A DNA stretch of 64,000 bases, taken from assembly GCA_900541865.1 (NCBI GenBank), contig UQLO01000003.1:41480-105479 (forward strand). Direction: 5' to 3'. The translations under genes and the position numbers were made by a program. Positions 9,006 through 17,556 of the stretch are shown here, piece by piece (position 1 is the stretch's first letter; every line of letters starts with the position of its first letter). The stretch is from an uncultured Porphyromonadaceae bacterium (GTDB taxonomy: Bacteria; Bacteroidota; Bacteroidia; Bacteroidales; Muribaculaceae). The notes under the pieces are model-generated. The model had not been told where the DNA came from. It was given only the letters and a program-made list of their open reading frames with translations, and did no database searches.

Positions 9006-10028
9006 CCACATCTTTGTGTTGGGGTCGTAGACCACCGAGAACTCGGCGAGCGAGCTGACGAGGTTGGCGGGGGTGACGGCAATCTTGCCGGGGTCAAATT
9101 TCTTTGCGAAACCGATGGCGAAGCGGAACCGCAACATTCTGTGGCGCGTCTGCTTGCGGCGTTCTTCAAGAATGACGGTTGAGCGACCCCAACCCACCGA
9201 GTGCTTGCCGTCTTTTCGTGTGTGAACACGAAAGAGTGCCGTGGGCGAGGAGGAATAATCCGTGGAGCTGAGGTGTATGTCGGTTTTGGCTTGCAGCGAG
9301 AATGTCACCGTCACGCCGGAGAGATTTATGGCGTGGCGCGAGCCGTAGCAGTGCCACCCTTTGGAGTGCGGGCAATACTTTTTGTTGGCGGCATCTGTCG
9401 GGCGATAGTCCGACTTGTGGTGGTACTGGTTGCGCTTGCGTGTATGGCGGAAAAGGTATGGCACATACCCTGCGGCGATGAGCTTCTGCGCCCCGATGAG
9501 CCGCAGCTCGCCATTGACCACTTGGCAAGCGATCTGCGAGGTGTTGATAACGTTGGTGACGGCGGTGCCGTCGCCAATGCCGAGGGTCTTCTGCATTTCG
9601 AGCAGGGCGTTTTCGAGGGTGGTGCATTGACTTTTCAAGTCGGCAACGCCCTTCTTAGCGGCGTTAAGGTCTGTGACCTGCTGCGCCCGCATGGCGCCGG
9701 CTCGTTCGGTGGTGGCCTGTTGTATGAAAAGCGTGGAGGCGACTTTCGGGATAGAGCCGTCGGCGAGATTCACCTTGCCGATGTTGGCGTAGATGTGGTT
9801 GCGGTCGCTCTGCCCCTGCGAGATAGAGGTGAGGGCGTAGCCCGCAGCCTTGAACCCATCGAGCAGGGTCTGAATCTTGGTGATTGTGTCGGAGGTTCCT
9901 GCGGTCGCGAGCAGGTCGGCGATGCGTTGCAGGATGTAGCCGAGGCTTTCGGGAGAGATAGCGTCCTTGGCGGTAATCTTCCGAAACTCGGTGATTATGT
10001 CGGTGAGTGATTTTGTGTCAATAGCCAT
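8991..10028 (-). CDS. Putative tail fibre / receptor-binding protein
   Basis: The 345-residue product begins MAIDTKSLTDIITEF with an alpha-helical N-terminal part. A coiled-coil-like stretch at about 105-150 (AKKGVADLKSQCTTLENALLEMQKTLGIG) is followed by a beta-rich, Arg/His-rich C-terminal half. Such N-terminal anchor, coiled-coil trimer and beta head organisation is common in tail fibres, and it lies next to the lysis genes. No named domain is recognised. The start at 10028 replaces a longer reading from 10085, because the longer N-terminus would only extend into the gene boundary. Confidence 0.6.
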   Translation of the reverse strand: MAIDTKSLTDIITEFRKITAKDAISPESLGYILQRIADLLATAGTSDTITKIQTLLDGFKAAGYALTSISQGQSDRNHIYANIGKVNLADGSIPKVASTLFIQQATTERAGAMRAQQVTDLNAAKKGVADLKSQCTTLENALLEMQKTLGIGDGTAVTNVINTSQIACQVVNGELRLIGAQKLIAAGYVPYLFRHTRKRNQYHHKSDYRPTDAANKKYCPHSKGWHCYGSRHAINLSGVTVTFSLQAKTDIHLSSTDYSSSPTALFRVHTRKDGKHSVGWGRSTVILEERRKQTRHRMLRFRFAIGFAKKFDPGKIAVTPANLVSSLAEFSVVYDPNTKMWKFSR

Positions 10029-10085
10029 AACTATGCTGGTGTTTTCAGCAAAGTTATGGCTATAAATGTAGTCGCGAAAAGACAC

Positions 10086-10517
10086 TCAGAGAGTGACTGA
10101 GCGGCGCATGAGGTCGGGGTTGAGTGCGTTGGAGATTGCGAGGGCGCAGTCGCGTCCGAGGTTGTCGGCGAAGAACTCCTGGATGTTCATCACCGAGGCG
10201 AAGTATTTGCGGCTGAACCACCGCTTGCGCTTGCGGCGGTTGGTGTAGCCGGCGCCGAGGTCGCCCGAATTGCCGCGAGGAGTGTTGGAGCCGGTGCCGT
10301 AGTCCACGAACAGGCCGTAAGTATTGAAGGACTGCGAGAGTGTGACGGAGGTAAACTTGCCGTCGGCGTTCAGCCCCACGGCCACGGTTGAGCGGTAAAG
10401 CGCTCCCGTGTCAAAGACGTTGAGCAAGCGCATTTGCTCCTGCCAAATGCGTATCATCGTCTTGTTGAAGGCTCGAACGTACTTCTCGCGCTCGGCTTGG
10501 GGGTTATTCATATTCAT
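10086..10517 (-). CDS. HK97 gp10-like tail completion / head-tail joining protein
   Basis: The 143-residue product carries the pattern of gp10-family proteins: an N-terminal helix, then DTGALYRSTVAVG and the FVDYGTGSNTPRG turn, with a basic insert RRKRKRW near residue 97. These proteins cap tail tubes or join heads to tails in siphoviruses. The start codon overlaps the stop of the upstream 266-residue gene by one base, so translation is probably coupled. Confidence 0.7.
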   Translation of the reverse strand: MNMNNPQAEREKYVRAFNKTMIRIWQEQMRLLNVFDTGALYRSTVAVGLNADGKFTSVTLSQSFNTYGLFVDYGTGSNTPRGNSGDLGAGYTNRRKRKRWFSRKYFASVMNIQEFFADNLGRDCALAISNALNPDLMRRSVTL

Positions 10518-11317
10518 CAGTCGAATAAGTCGGCAAATGGGTCATCGTATTCACCTTTAGTTCCAACAAAGGTGTGAAGTACAACGACATTGTGTAATTC
10601 TTTACGGCGAACTTCTATGATGCACTCAGCATCAAGAAGTTCTTGAAAGTCTGATTCCTTGACTGCATCTTCATCGCAATCCCACAGATAGACCGGCGTA
10701 TCGGGGAGAGAATCAATGGCTGCTTTAGCGTCTATCAAACTTAAATTTTTTATGGTGCGCAGAACTTTGATTGCAGGGACTTTCGTTGTGCCCACAAGTC
10801 CAACAATATAAGCGGCAACATTTGTTTCCCACTCGGCCAGATTGTATCTCAAATCGGTGTATTTGTCTACGGCGATTTGGAAATAGGCGCAGGCGCAGCC
10901 GGAGAAGAAATAGCGGTCAACCTCGTTGAACGATATTCGTGGGTCAAGATAGATGCAGTTCTGCTCAATCTTGACCTTTTCGAGGATGAGCCGCGACATA
11001 AACTGCCGGAACAGCTCGCGCATGGTTTCCATGCACTCGTTGCGAGCGTCCATATCCTCGGCAGCGTGGCGCATGGCGAGGAAAACGGTCTTGATTCGGC
11101 GAGTCCTCGGCGAGTTGTTGAGTTCGGTGTAGCCATCGGCTATATCCGAAACGCAACAGAAGGCCGTGGTGGTCTGCATAGATTGCAGGGCCTCCTCGAA
11201 GCCCTCCAATCCGCTGACCTTGCAGAAAACAAATTGCTCCTTTTGAGCCAATTTGTTTTGAGCGAGCAGGTTTTCAAAGAAAACGCTCGCGTTCCAATCT
11301 GAGAGTGGTTGCGTCAT
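10517..11317 (-). CDS. Phage connector-region protein fused to an L7/L12 C-terminal-like domain
   Basis: This is a 266-residue protein. Residues 1-165 are alpha/beta and unrecognised, at the usual place of a tail-terminator or connector protein. Residues about 167-239 (AAYIVGLVGTTKVPAIKVLR then NLSLIDAKAAIDSLP and ending AECIIEVRRK) align by eye with the C-terminal domain of ribosomal protein L7/L12: KVxxIKxxR, LxLxDAKxxxD, P, and a final hydrophobic-EV strand. In ribosomes that domain binds translation factors. Here it could be a reused protein-binding fold. The DNA for this part (about 10530-10830) looks richer in A/T than the flanking genes, suggesting a recently acquired module. Confidence 0.7.
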   Translation of the reverse strand: MTQPLSDWNASVFFENLLAQNKLAQKEQFVFCKVSGLEGFEEALQSMQTTTAFCCVSDIADGYTELNNSPRTRRIKTVFLAMRHAAEDMDARNECMETMRELFRQFMSRLILEKVKIEQNCIYLDPRISFNEVDRYFFSGCACAYFQIAVDKYTDLRYNLAEWETNVAAYIVGLVGTTKVPAIKVLRTIKNLSLIDAKAAIDSLPDTPVYLWDCDEDAVKESDFQELLDAECIIEVRRKELHNVVVLHTFVGTKGEYDDPFADLFD

Positions 11318-12057
11318 TTCTTCGTGGCATTTTGAAGTTCCTTATATTCGCGAGCCTGGGCGTTAAGCTCGGTGAGCGCCCGCCACGTGTCAAGGGCAAG
11401 AATCTCTTGCTCCTTAGTCACGTCACCTTTTGTGAGCGCACGGATTTGTGCATTCATAGCATCTTCGACGGCGGCAGCCGAAGAAGTGCCCAAAAGGTTG
11501 TCGCCATCCGAGGCGACCGGTTGGAGGAAGTCGGGATATTTGCGAGCGAAGAAGTCTTTGAGCGATGCAACCCAGTAGAACACCGCGATTCGGTTCTCAG
11601 CCGAGAGCGGGGTTTTGATGCCGGGATAGAGGACGCTTGCGAGTTCATCGAGCAGATCGTCCGACTGAGTGGTGAGATAACCTTGATAGAGGTTGTCAAC
11701 CACGATGTATGTTTCAAACGGCACTCCCTGGAAGTCAGCCGCAAGTGCGGGGCGACGGTTGAGCTTGGAGGGTCTGACCGGCGTAGTCGGCAGGTTGGCG
11801 AGCCATTCGAGATGCGGCAGTATCTCGGCGAGCATTACGGGCGTGACCTCAAAAAGGAATTTTCCCTTTTTGAGCAGATAAGCGCCCGACTCCTGTCGGC
11901 CAACAACCTTAGTGCAGCTCCATTGGAGCAAGCAGAGGGTCTTCATCTCGTCAGAGGTGAAGTCGGCGGCGAGGAGCGAATAAACGTAGCGGAGCTGTTT
12001 ATCTCCGAGTTCAGCCCAATTTGAGGGTATCTGAAAATTGATGGATAATGTCTGCAT
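11314..12057 (-). CDS. Phage structural-region protein, unknown function (247 residues)
   Basis: No family is recognised. The protein is soluble, mostly helical, and Gln/Ala-rich at the C-terminus (DTWRALTELNAQAREYKELQ). It overlaps the downstream 266-residue gene by four bases (ATGA type), so it belongs to the connector/tail operon. Its place between the portal-linked genes and the tail completion gene suggests a tail-assembly or neck role, by position only. Confidence 0.75.
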   Translation of the reverse strand: MQTLSINFQIPSNWAELGDKQLRYVYSLLAADFTSDEMKTLCLLQWSCTKVVGRQESGAYLLKKGKFLFEVTPVMLAEILPHLEWLANLPTTPVRPSKLNRRPALAADFQGVPFETYIVVDNLYQGYLTTQSDDLLDELASVLYPGIKTPLSAENRIAVFYWVASLKDFFARKYPDFLQPVASDGDNLLGTSSAAAVEDAMNAQIRALTKGDVTKEQEILALDTWRALTELNAQAREYKELQNATKK

Positions 12058-12103
12058 AAGAAAAGTGCTTTATCGTACTGAGGCAAAAGTACGGTAAAGC
12101 GAC

Positions 12104-12147
12104 TAATGGGAAAAAGACAAGCCAAAAGCCTCCGAGTGGAGGCTTTT
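12104..12147 (-). terminator. Terminator after the 84-residue protein gene
   Basis: A 10-bp stem AAAAGCCTCC/GGAGGCTTTT (12124-12133 and 12138-12147) with a 4-nt loop is followed on the minus strand by GGCTTGTCTTTTT. The TTGTCTTTT tail is shared with the terminators at 16.3 and 31.9 kb. Confidence 0.75.
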
Positions 12148-12165
12148 GTGAGAGATGCGGGTCGT

Positions 12166-12420
12166 TCAATTCTCGCCGTCCTCGGAGTAGACTGTGACGC
12201 CCTGGAGGTAGGCGGCGCAGTCGGCGAATTTGCCGATGGCGAGGCCGAAGGCCACGGTGCGGTTCGGAGCGAAGATGTAGTCGCAGAGGCAGTTGGAGCC
12301 GTCGGTGAACTGCGCATAGGCGAAGAATGAGCGCCATCCTTTGGGGCAGTTGTCGCGCTGCGAGTAGTCGGTGATGTTACCGAAAGTTTCCTGTTTGATT
12401 TTTTTGTCGGGGAGTATCAT
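12166..12420 (-). CDS. Hypothetical 84-residue phage accessory protein
   Basis: The family is unknown. The product (MILPDKKIKQETFGN...) is small, has four cysteines (in NCPKGW, NCLCDY and DCAAYL) and looks like a compact beta-rich fold. It forms a single-gene cassette: a leader hairpin GTGC-UUCG-GCAC in the RNA (12444-12455) about 24 nt before the start, and a dedicated terminator at 12104-12147. It interrupts the structural operon between the DUF6712-like and 247-residue genes, which is why it is better read as a moron-type accessory gene than a virion gene. Confidence 0.75.
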   Translation of the reverse strand: MILPDKKIKQETFGNITDYSQRDNCPKGWRSFFAYAQFTDGSNCLCDYIFAPNRTVAFGLAIGKFADCAAYLQGVTVYSEDGEN

Positions 12421-12696
12421 AATGCTAATGTTTAATGGGTTATGTGCCGAAGCACGTTAGATTTTACGCGCAATGGTAAGAATGTGCATAGGAGGCTGAG
12501 AGAGTCAAGGGTATGCCGGAAAATACTCTCCGCAGGAGGAAGATTTTCAGAGCATATTCACGAAGCCCTTGACCTGCCGACGCATATTCTAATTTCGCAT
12601 AGTAAAATCACGCGCTCCGTGCCATAGCCCCATTAGCGTTATGCCCGATGAAAAAATAAGGGAACTGAGTATCAACGAATACTGCGCGGCGACTGC
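12421..12696. promoter_or_regulatory. Leader of the 84-residue gene and divergent plus-strand promoter
   Basis: The interval has no gene. On the minus strand it provides the hairpin leader. On the plus strand TTG (12569-12571), 18 nt, TAATTTCG (12590-12597) forms a promoter pointing into the 3' end of the DUF6712-like gene, where it would give an antisense transcript. Confidence 0.5.
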
Positions 12697-13530
12697 TCAA
12701 AAGAAATAACCGGGCGCATTCTTCTTATTGCGGAACACCGGCGGAGCGAACAACTGAGCCGTCTCCGAGCCGTGCCACTCGGCAAATTCCTCCTCTCGCT
12801 GACGGATATAGTTCACTATGTCAGCGAGGCGGCGAGAGTTGAACGACCCACCTTTTAGATAGCCCACCACTTGGGCTTTGACTTGGTCGGCAACTACCTT
12901 TCGAGGCTGAGTCAGATCTGAGCGCAGATTTTCGGAGCGAAGTGCTGACATCAGCTCCGGCGAGAACCATTCTTCGGCAAGCGAGGCTTCGAGGTCAATG
13001 ACCTGTGGGCGAAGTTCGAGGTAACGCTCCCACTTGGGAGTGTTGCCGGGCACCTGCTCCACGATGTCAAGAGTGGGGAAAAGTGTGCCGCCGAAGTAGT
13101 CGGCGCGGTCGGAGTTGAGCCACTGCGAAACTCCCGGCAGGAGCGGCAGCAACTGCGAGATGCACTCGTCGCGCAGTGCGAGGAGCGAGCCGATTAGGCG
13201 GTCGACGCGCTGCTTGGAGGCCGGTGTGAGGTTTGTGGTCTGTGTGACCGCAAAACCGTTGGGGGTGAAAACGAGGTCGAGCGAGGGCAAGGCGAGCCGC
13301 AACGCCTCGGCTACTATGAGCCGGGCGGTGAGGGTGCGGATTGGATTGTCGGCGGTGTAGCCGACAATAGAGGTGAAGGACTTTTGCGCAGTAAAAGTAC
13401 GTATCACCCAATCCTCGGCGGCTTGCAGGTGTACCGCGATTTTGTCAAAAAGAGCGGTCTCCCCCTTGACATTCACAATCATATTGGGAATGTGGGGAGC
13501 GAGCGTTTCTTGGTCAGTTATCAGTTTCAT
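12697..13530 (-). CDS. DUF6712-like phage structural protein
   Basis: The 277-residue product has the general look of DUF6712 proteins seen beside portal genes in Bacteroidales phages: an N-terminal MKLITDQETLAPHIPNM, a helical core (FDKIAVHLQAAEDWVI), an Arg/Asp-rich middle, and an aromatic C-terminus ending GYFF. I assign the family from memory of such sequences, not from a search. It directly follows the portal gene with 21 bp between them and is likely a head-completion or connector component. Confidence 0.6.
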   Translation of the reverse strand: MKLITDQETLAPHIPNMIVNVKGETALFDKIAVHLQAAEDWVIRTFTAQKSFTSIVGYTADNPIRTLTARLIVAEALRLALPSLDLVFTPNGFAVTQTTNLTPASKQRVDRLIGSLLALRDECISQLLPLLPGVSQWLNSDRADYFGGTLFPTLDIVEQVPGNTPKWERYLELRPQVIDLEASLAEEWFSPELMSALRSENLRSDLTQPRKVVADQVKAQVVGYLKGGSFNSRRLADIVNYIRQREEEFAEWHGSETAQLFAPPVFRNKKNAPGYFF

Positions 13531-13551
13531 AAGAGTTGATGTGTTGATGAG

Positions 13552-14889
13552 TTAGAGGGTTGATGAGTTGGCTACTCGTCCACTCGTCACTGTTTCACTC
13601 GTCACCTCTTTTGCGTCTTGGTGTTCGTCTAAGGTGGTGAGCTGCATGAAGGGGCAATCGACTTTCACGCCCTGCCAGCCGTTGAAGCGGATGATAATTC
13701 GGTGAACGGTAAAAAGCAGGTCGTGATAGGGCTTTTGGAGGGCTTGCGCGATGGTGTAAAGCTCGCGTTTGTCCGAGCCCGAGTTGTTGCTCTGGGCCTT
13801 TCCGGGCACAGAGCCAACGAGATTTGAGTGAACGCGCAGCGTGAAACAAATCATATTGATTGCCTCCTGTATGTCGGTGGCGTAGTCACCGCCCTCCTTT
13901 GCGTCGTCAATCTTGTTGATTACGACATCGTGCTGCTCTTTGCCATCGGGCGAGATATAGAATGTGGAGAACCAGGCTTTGCCGCTGTTCTCGGCGCCGG
14001 TGAGAAAGTCAAGGATTGACTGCTTCTCACGTACAATGCGTTCCTGCTGCTTGCGGCGGTCGGTGATGCCCTCGGCGCGGAAGATGCCCTCCCAATACTT
14101 GCCCGACACCTCTATGTGGTACTTGATTGGGGCTGAGTTTCGGAGCTTCGCCTCTTTGGCGATGCCGATGAGTTGCTTGATGTTGTACCATTTCCCCTTG
14201 AAAAGCGCAGCGTAGTGGGGAATGGGATAATAGGTTGAGTCGGGAGTGGGAACGCGAGTGAGCACTGCGAACTTGCGGCAGCGCGAGCCGGAGGCAATGC
14301 GCTCCTGGAGGTCACGCCACGGCGAGGCCGGGTCAAGCAACTCAATGACCTCAATGTCCTGCGGCGCGGAGAGGGCCCGCCAATTGGCGTAAAGGATTTT
14401 GGGGATGCGGCCCGATTTGTCGGCCACGGCAAAGCGGCAGTAGCAGGCCTCCTTGCGCAGCAGCCGCACAATCTTCGTGCCCTCTCCGTTGAGGATGAGA
14501 ACACTGACGGCGAAGCCGAAGTGTTTGAAATCCTGACAGACGCCGAGCCAATAGGCGGCGAGGTCGTTGTCGAGCAGCCACTCGTCAACCTCGTTGGCGC
14601 TGGGCTGCGAGGCGGAGGCAGTGTCGTAGACAAGGCCGGAGCCGAAGCAGACCTCGGCGTTGAAAAGTTGGCAGGTGGCCAACGTTTCATCGCTCTCAAT
14701 GAGGTTGATGACGTTGTAGGGCATCTGATTGTCAGCGCCCCACGGCATATACGCGAGGTTGTCGTTGACGACAACTGGCGTTATGTCGCCGTCCTCTTTG
14801 AAAACCGCCGAGGTTTTCAACTGAAAGGCGGCGCGGGCGGTAATGCCCGGAATATCTTCGACTGAGTTGTAGTTGAGCGAATTATCCAT
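13552..14889 (-). CDS. Portal protein
   Basis: This 445-residue protein should form the dodecameric ring through which DNA enters and leaves the capsid. It has a typical portal layout: an N-terminal arm (MDNSLNYNSVEDIPG), a DNQMPYNVINLIESDE segment, a wing with CRKFAVLTRVPTPDSTYYPIPHY, and a helical stem/crown region (EGGDYATDIQEAINMICFTLRVHSNLVG). The extreme C-terminus (TSETVTSGRVANSSTL) is encoded by short imperfect repeats. The start at 14889 follows the 77-residue gene by 17 bp. The terminase that should dock on it lies 10 kb away, across the cargo island. Confidence 0.75.
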   Translation of the reverse strand: MDNSLNYNSVEDIPGITARAAFQLKTSAVFKEDGDITPVVVNDNLAYMPWGADNQMPYNVINLIESDETLATCQLFNAEVCFGSGLVYDTASASQPSANEVDEWLLDNDLAAYWLGVCQDFKHFGFAVSVLILNGEGTKIVRLLRKEACYCRFAVADKSGRIPKILYANWRALSAPQDIEVIELLDPASPWRDLQERIASGSRCRKFAVLTRVPTPDSTYYPIPHYAALFKGKWYNIKQLIGIAKEAKLRNSAPIKYHIEVSGKYWEGIFRAEGITDRRKQQERIVREKQSILDFLTGAENSGKAWFSTFYISPDGKEQHDVVINKIDDAKEGGDYATDIQEAINMICFTLRVHSNLVGSVPGKAQSNNSGSDKRELYTIAQALQKPYHDLLFTVHRIIIRFNGWQGVKVDCPFMQLTTLDEHQDAKEVTSETVTSGRVANSSTL

Positions 14890-14906
14890 AATGAGCGAGG
14901 TTTGGA

Positions 14907-15140
14907 TTAAAGAAAAATTTCGAGGCCGTTGACGGCGAAGATGCAAACATCTCTGATTTTGCGGATTTCGCCGGAGGTCAGCAACTTCACGTTGCGCCAA
15001 CCGCCGTAGTAGTCGTAACGGAGCGAAATGCAGTTGTTCAACTGCAAGATTGAGCCGTCAGACTTCCACACCTGGAGGTCGACGGGGTCGCCGGAGTTAA
15101 GAATATGGCGAGCGGTTGATATGTGGATTGATTTGGCCAT
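14907..15140 (-). CDS. Hypothetical 77-residue phage protein
   Basis: The small product (MAKSIHISTARHILNSGDPVDLQVW...) is unrecognised, predicted soluble and beta-rich. Its start at 15140 overlaps the stop of the 371-residue gene by one base. It sits directly upstream of the portal gene, so it is probably a minor structural or assembly protein. The longer reading from 15311 is rejected because it only translates the upstream gene in another frame. Confidence 0.75.
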   Translation of the reverse strand: MAKSIHISTARHILNSGDPVDLQVWKSDGSILQLNNCISLRYDYYGGWRNVKLLTSGEIRKIRDVCIFAVNGLEIFL

Positions 15141-16255
15141 TAGCTGAAGGGTAAGGTGTATGGGGATTTGAATATGCCGGGCGATGCCGACAGGAGGACG
15201 TGAGGCCGGTGGTCGGCGTATCGCCACGTGAACTTGACGGTGTTGGGCTTCTCGTCTGTATCGCTGACCTCCACCGAGGAGTCTGTGATGAGAACCGGGG
15301 CGAACAGCCACGGCTCTGAATCATCGCAGGGATTGGCCACAAAGCGCAGCACCTCGCGTGAGGCGGCGAGTTGGTCAAGCCATTGGCACTCGTCAGAGGT
15401 CAGCGGGCCGCACTCCACCTCGAATGTCTGCTCCACCTTTTGGTCGTAGAACGATGAAGTGCCGTTCACTACTGCCGTGGAGCGGTCAACGTCAGTCTTC
15501 GAGGTGGTGACGCAGGGAAGCGTGGCAACGTCAAGGACGTTGAAGCAGTTGCGGAAGATGAACGAGCCGCCCATTGAGAGAGCGCCGTCGACGTAGGCGG
15601 TTACGGCGCGTTGGCCGACACGGACGGTGTAGCCGACAATCTCAATGGCGTAGGTTTTCAAGCCATAGATGTCGGCCATTACGTTGACGAGCGAGGGCTG
15701 CGAGATATTGAGCTGCGCAACGCCGGTGCCGGCGGCTTTGACGTTGGTGCCGTTCAGAGTGCCGTAGTGGTCGCGGACCACGGAGGGCTCGGCGGCGTTG
15801 CGCCACTTGACGTTGATGTGGGCGGTGATGTCCTCGTCCTTGTTGGCGAAGTAGAAAAGCGAGAGCGTGTCGCCTGGGGCGACGCGCCGCGTCTGCAAGG
15901 TGGTGAGGAAGTTCTCGGCCAGGAACTCGGAGGGCAATGTGCAGAGCGTGTAGCGGTCGCAATGAAGCACGTTGAGCGCCATAGAGTCGTGGACTGACGA
16001 GCCTGAACCTACGGCGAGAGTGAACGAGGCGTAGGCCGTGCCGCCGCTGCGCATCTCGGCTTCGATGAGCGAGGCAATGTCGTAGAGCGTGACGGAGCCG
16101 CCGTAGGCGTAGTAACGCTCCGACAGAAGGACGCGCTGGCCGGTGGAGGCGGTCAGCGTGACGTCAACCCAAGTGCCGTCAACGTCAATGCGCACCTCGC
16201 CAATCTGCGAGGAGAGCTGTATGCCGGTAGGCTTATATGTAATGCGGTGACTCAT
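15140..16255 (-). CDS. Putative phage tail/baseplate structural protein (371 residues)
   Basis: This is a beta-rich soluble protein (MSHRITYKPTGIQLSSQIGE...) with many short alternating hydrophobic strands and a C-terminal part that resembles a tail-associated beta domain (VNGTSSFYDQKVEQTFEVEC, then DSEPWLFAPVLITDSSVEVS). I recognise no named family. It is the first gene of the portal-containing operon and overlaps the next gene by one base. Bacteroidales phages often carry a large beta-rich minor structural protein of this sort; function is inferred from position and composition. Confidence 0.65.
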   Translation of the reverse strand: MSHRITYKPTGIQLSSQIGEVRIDVDGTWVDVTLTASTGQRVLLSERYYAYGGSVTLYDIASLIEAEMRSGGTAYASFTLAVGSGSSVHDSMALNVLHCDRYTLCTLPSEFLAENFLTTLQTRRVAPGDTLSLFYFANKDEDITAHINVKWRNAAEPSVVRDHYGTLNGTNVKAAGTGVAQLNISQPSLVNVMADIYGLKTYAIEIVGYTVRVGQRAVTAYVDGALSMGGSFIFRNCFNVLDVATLPCVTTSKTDVDRSTAVVNGTSSFYDQKVEQTFEVECGPLTSDECQWLDQLAASREVLRFVANPCDDSEPWLFAPVLITDSSVEVSDTDEKPNTVKFTWRYADHRPHVLLSASPGIFKSPYTLPFS

Positions 16256-16287
16256 ACCGCAAAGTTAACACGGAGGGGAACGGCCAT

Positions 16288-16325
16288 AAAAGACAACTCA
16301 CCCCGGGGCGGCGAGCCTCGGGGTG
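16288..16325 (-). terminator. Terminator after the 66-residue protein gene
   Basis: Stem CACCCCG/CGGGGTG (16299-16305 and 16319-16325), followed on the minus strand by AGTTGTCTTTTATG. It separates the small-gene cassette from the portal operon. Confidence 0.65.
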
Positions 16326-16351
16326 GCTGGGGAGAGAGGAAAAGAGGGGGC

Positions 16352-16552
16352 TTATGCCACCCCCTGTATCATGCAATAGTCGGCGTCGACTACCATAGAG
16401 GCTGCAATGCTGAGGGCCTCGTCGCCATCGGCGGCTTCAATCTCGAAGATGTGGCTTTCGCCGTCGAAGGTGATAACCTCGATTGTGAAGATGCTGAGGA
16501 CGTTGTCGGAGGAGAAGGAGTTGAAGTTCGAGGAAGAAAATACTGCTGTCAT
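16352..16552 (-). CDS. Hypothetical 66-residue acidic phage accessory protein
   Basis: The family is unknown. The product is small and acidic (about 14 Asp/Glu among 66 residues), with a Ser/Asn-rich start (MTAVFSSSNFNSFSSDNV) and the segment FEIEAADGDEALSIAASMV. Small acidic proteins can be DNA mimics, but no mimic family is recognised. The cassette has a leader hairpin GCGCCGGGGCGC (16582-16593), its own terminator (16288-16325) and an upstream 190-bp sequence repeated in front of the ArdA gene. Confidence 0.7.
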   Translation of the reverse strand: MTAVFSSSNFNSFSSDNVLSIFTIEVITFDGESHIFEIEAADGDEALSIAASMVVDADYCMIQGVA

Positions 16553-16599
16553 GATTTTTAGTTTTTGAGGGTGATTACTGTGCGCCGGGGCGCGTTTGA

Positions 16600-16790
16600 T
16601 TTTTACACCGCAGAAATTGGGAGAGCTGAGGAAGTGACAACCAAAAATTTGATAGAGAATTTTAAGGCTCGCCGGTCAAAAAATGAGGCTCGTCCCATTT
16701 TTTTATAAAATTGTCGTGGAAATAGCGGGGCGGTTTTGGTACGGAGCGTTCAGCCCTACCTTCGCGAGTGTGAAATATCAGATGCGTTAC
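16600..16790. repeat. ~190-bp repeat, copy 1 (upstream of the 66-residue gene)
   Basis: This stretch is clearly related to 32650-32850. Shared blocks include AAAAATTTGATAGAGAATTT, GGTCAAAAAATGAGGCT, AAATTGTCGT and the TCAGCCCTAC box. It carries the plus-strand promoter TTTG (16735-16738), 18 nt, TACCTTCG (16757-16764), and on the minus strand leads into the 66-residue gene. Confidence 0.8.
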
Positions 16791-17131
16791 CGATGCGCTT
16801 ACATGTGATTGCCCTTGGAAACGTTAAGAAAATCATGATAGCAGTGGTTTCGTTGGTTCATCCTCCTCGGACTGAGACTCTGGAACCGCAGACAATGACC
16901 TTTGCCTATGAACCCCGCAGGGTCGAGGTTGTCACCAAGTCGGCGGGAGCCTTCCGCTAATGAAGATTGAAGCCACCAATGGCCTAAGAGGTTCACCTTG
17001 AATTGCCTCTATGGTGGGCGATGCTGACGTAATACCTTGTATATATGGAGGTGGTGATAGCCTCCCGACCTCTCTCCACGACTCCACGAAAAGCCGCAAC
17101 GCGGTGGCCGGTCCCCGACCTCCGATGTTCA
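16765..17131. other. Gene-free spacer downstream of the plus-strand promoter at 16.75 kb
   Basis: No coding signature is seen. A plus-strand transcript from the promoter at 16735-16764 would run about 370 nt and meet the strong hairpin at 17132-17178. Confidence 0.45.
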
Positions 17132-17178
17132 AAAATAGCGCAAAGCCCCCTGACCCGACAGCAGGAGGGTCAAGGGGC
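17132..17178 (-). terminator. Strong hairpin after the broken 17.2-kb gene
   Basis: The arms pair AGCCCC-TGACCC with GGGTCA-GGGGGCT around a 10-nt loop. On the minus strand it follows the gene remnant ending at 17200. The stem could also act on plus-strand transcription. Confidence 0.5.
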
Positions 17179-17199
17179 TGCGCCCGGCTTTTGTGCCGG

Positions 17200-17556
17200 T
17201 TAGATGTGCGGCAGGTAAGAACCAACCTCGCTGACCGTCTTCTGAAGCTCCTCGGCCAGGAAGTGGGCGGCGTTCTTTGCGATTATTGATTATTTAAGGT
17301 GCAAAGCGGCTTCGCCGATGAGTTGCGGTCGTCATAGCCGAACTTGGGGTGAGAGAAGTGGTAGATGATTGGCAGGATGATGTCGCGGAACATTGATTGT
17401 TGGAGGGTGCGGTGCATCGTTGAGATGCCGGCGATGAAGTTGTCGCGGTTGACCGCGAAGCAGGGCGAGGCTTGACCGAGCCAACCCGTAGATGTTGACG
17501 GCGTCTTCGATTGCCTTGGCGAGCTTGTACTCACGAGATTCAGTTACTTGTGCCAT
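17200..17556 (-). pseudogene. Frameshifted small accessory gene, related to the 90-residue protein at 46008
   Basis: Read from 17556, MAQVTESREYKLAKAIEDAVNIYG matches the start of the 90-residue protein at 46008 (EYKTAMALEDAINDYSW). One extra base near 17489 shifts the frame. Homology then continues in another frame (FAVNRDNFIAGISTMHRTLQ and GYDDRN), then returns to the first frame after a short insertion (IAKNAAHFLAEELQKTVSEV to LPHI, stop at 17200). Two disruptions argue for a pseudogene or a sequencing error; programmed frameshifting is less likely. A leader hairpin GGGAG-CTCCC (17587-17601) and a terminator (17132-17178) show the same cassette layout as its neighbours. Confidence 0.6.

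Noticed and set aside
8921..10028. Diversity-generating retroelement at the tail-fibre 3' end
   Set aside because: No reverse transcriptase and no A-variable template repeat; only a short exact inverted repeat is present.
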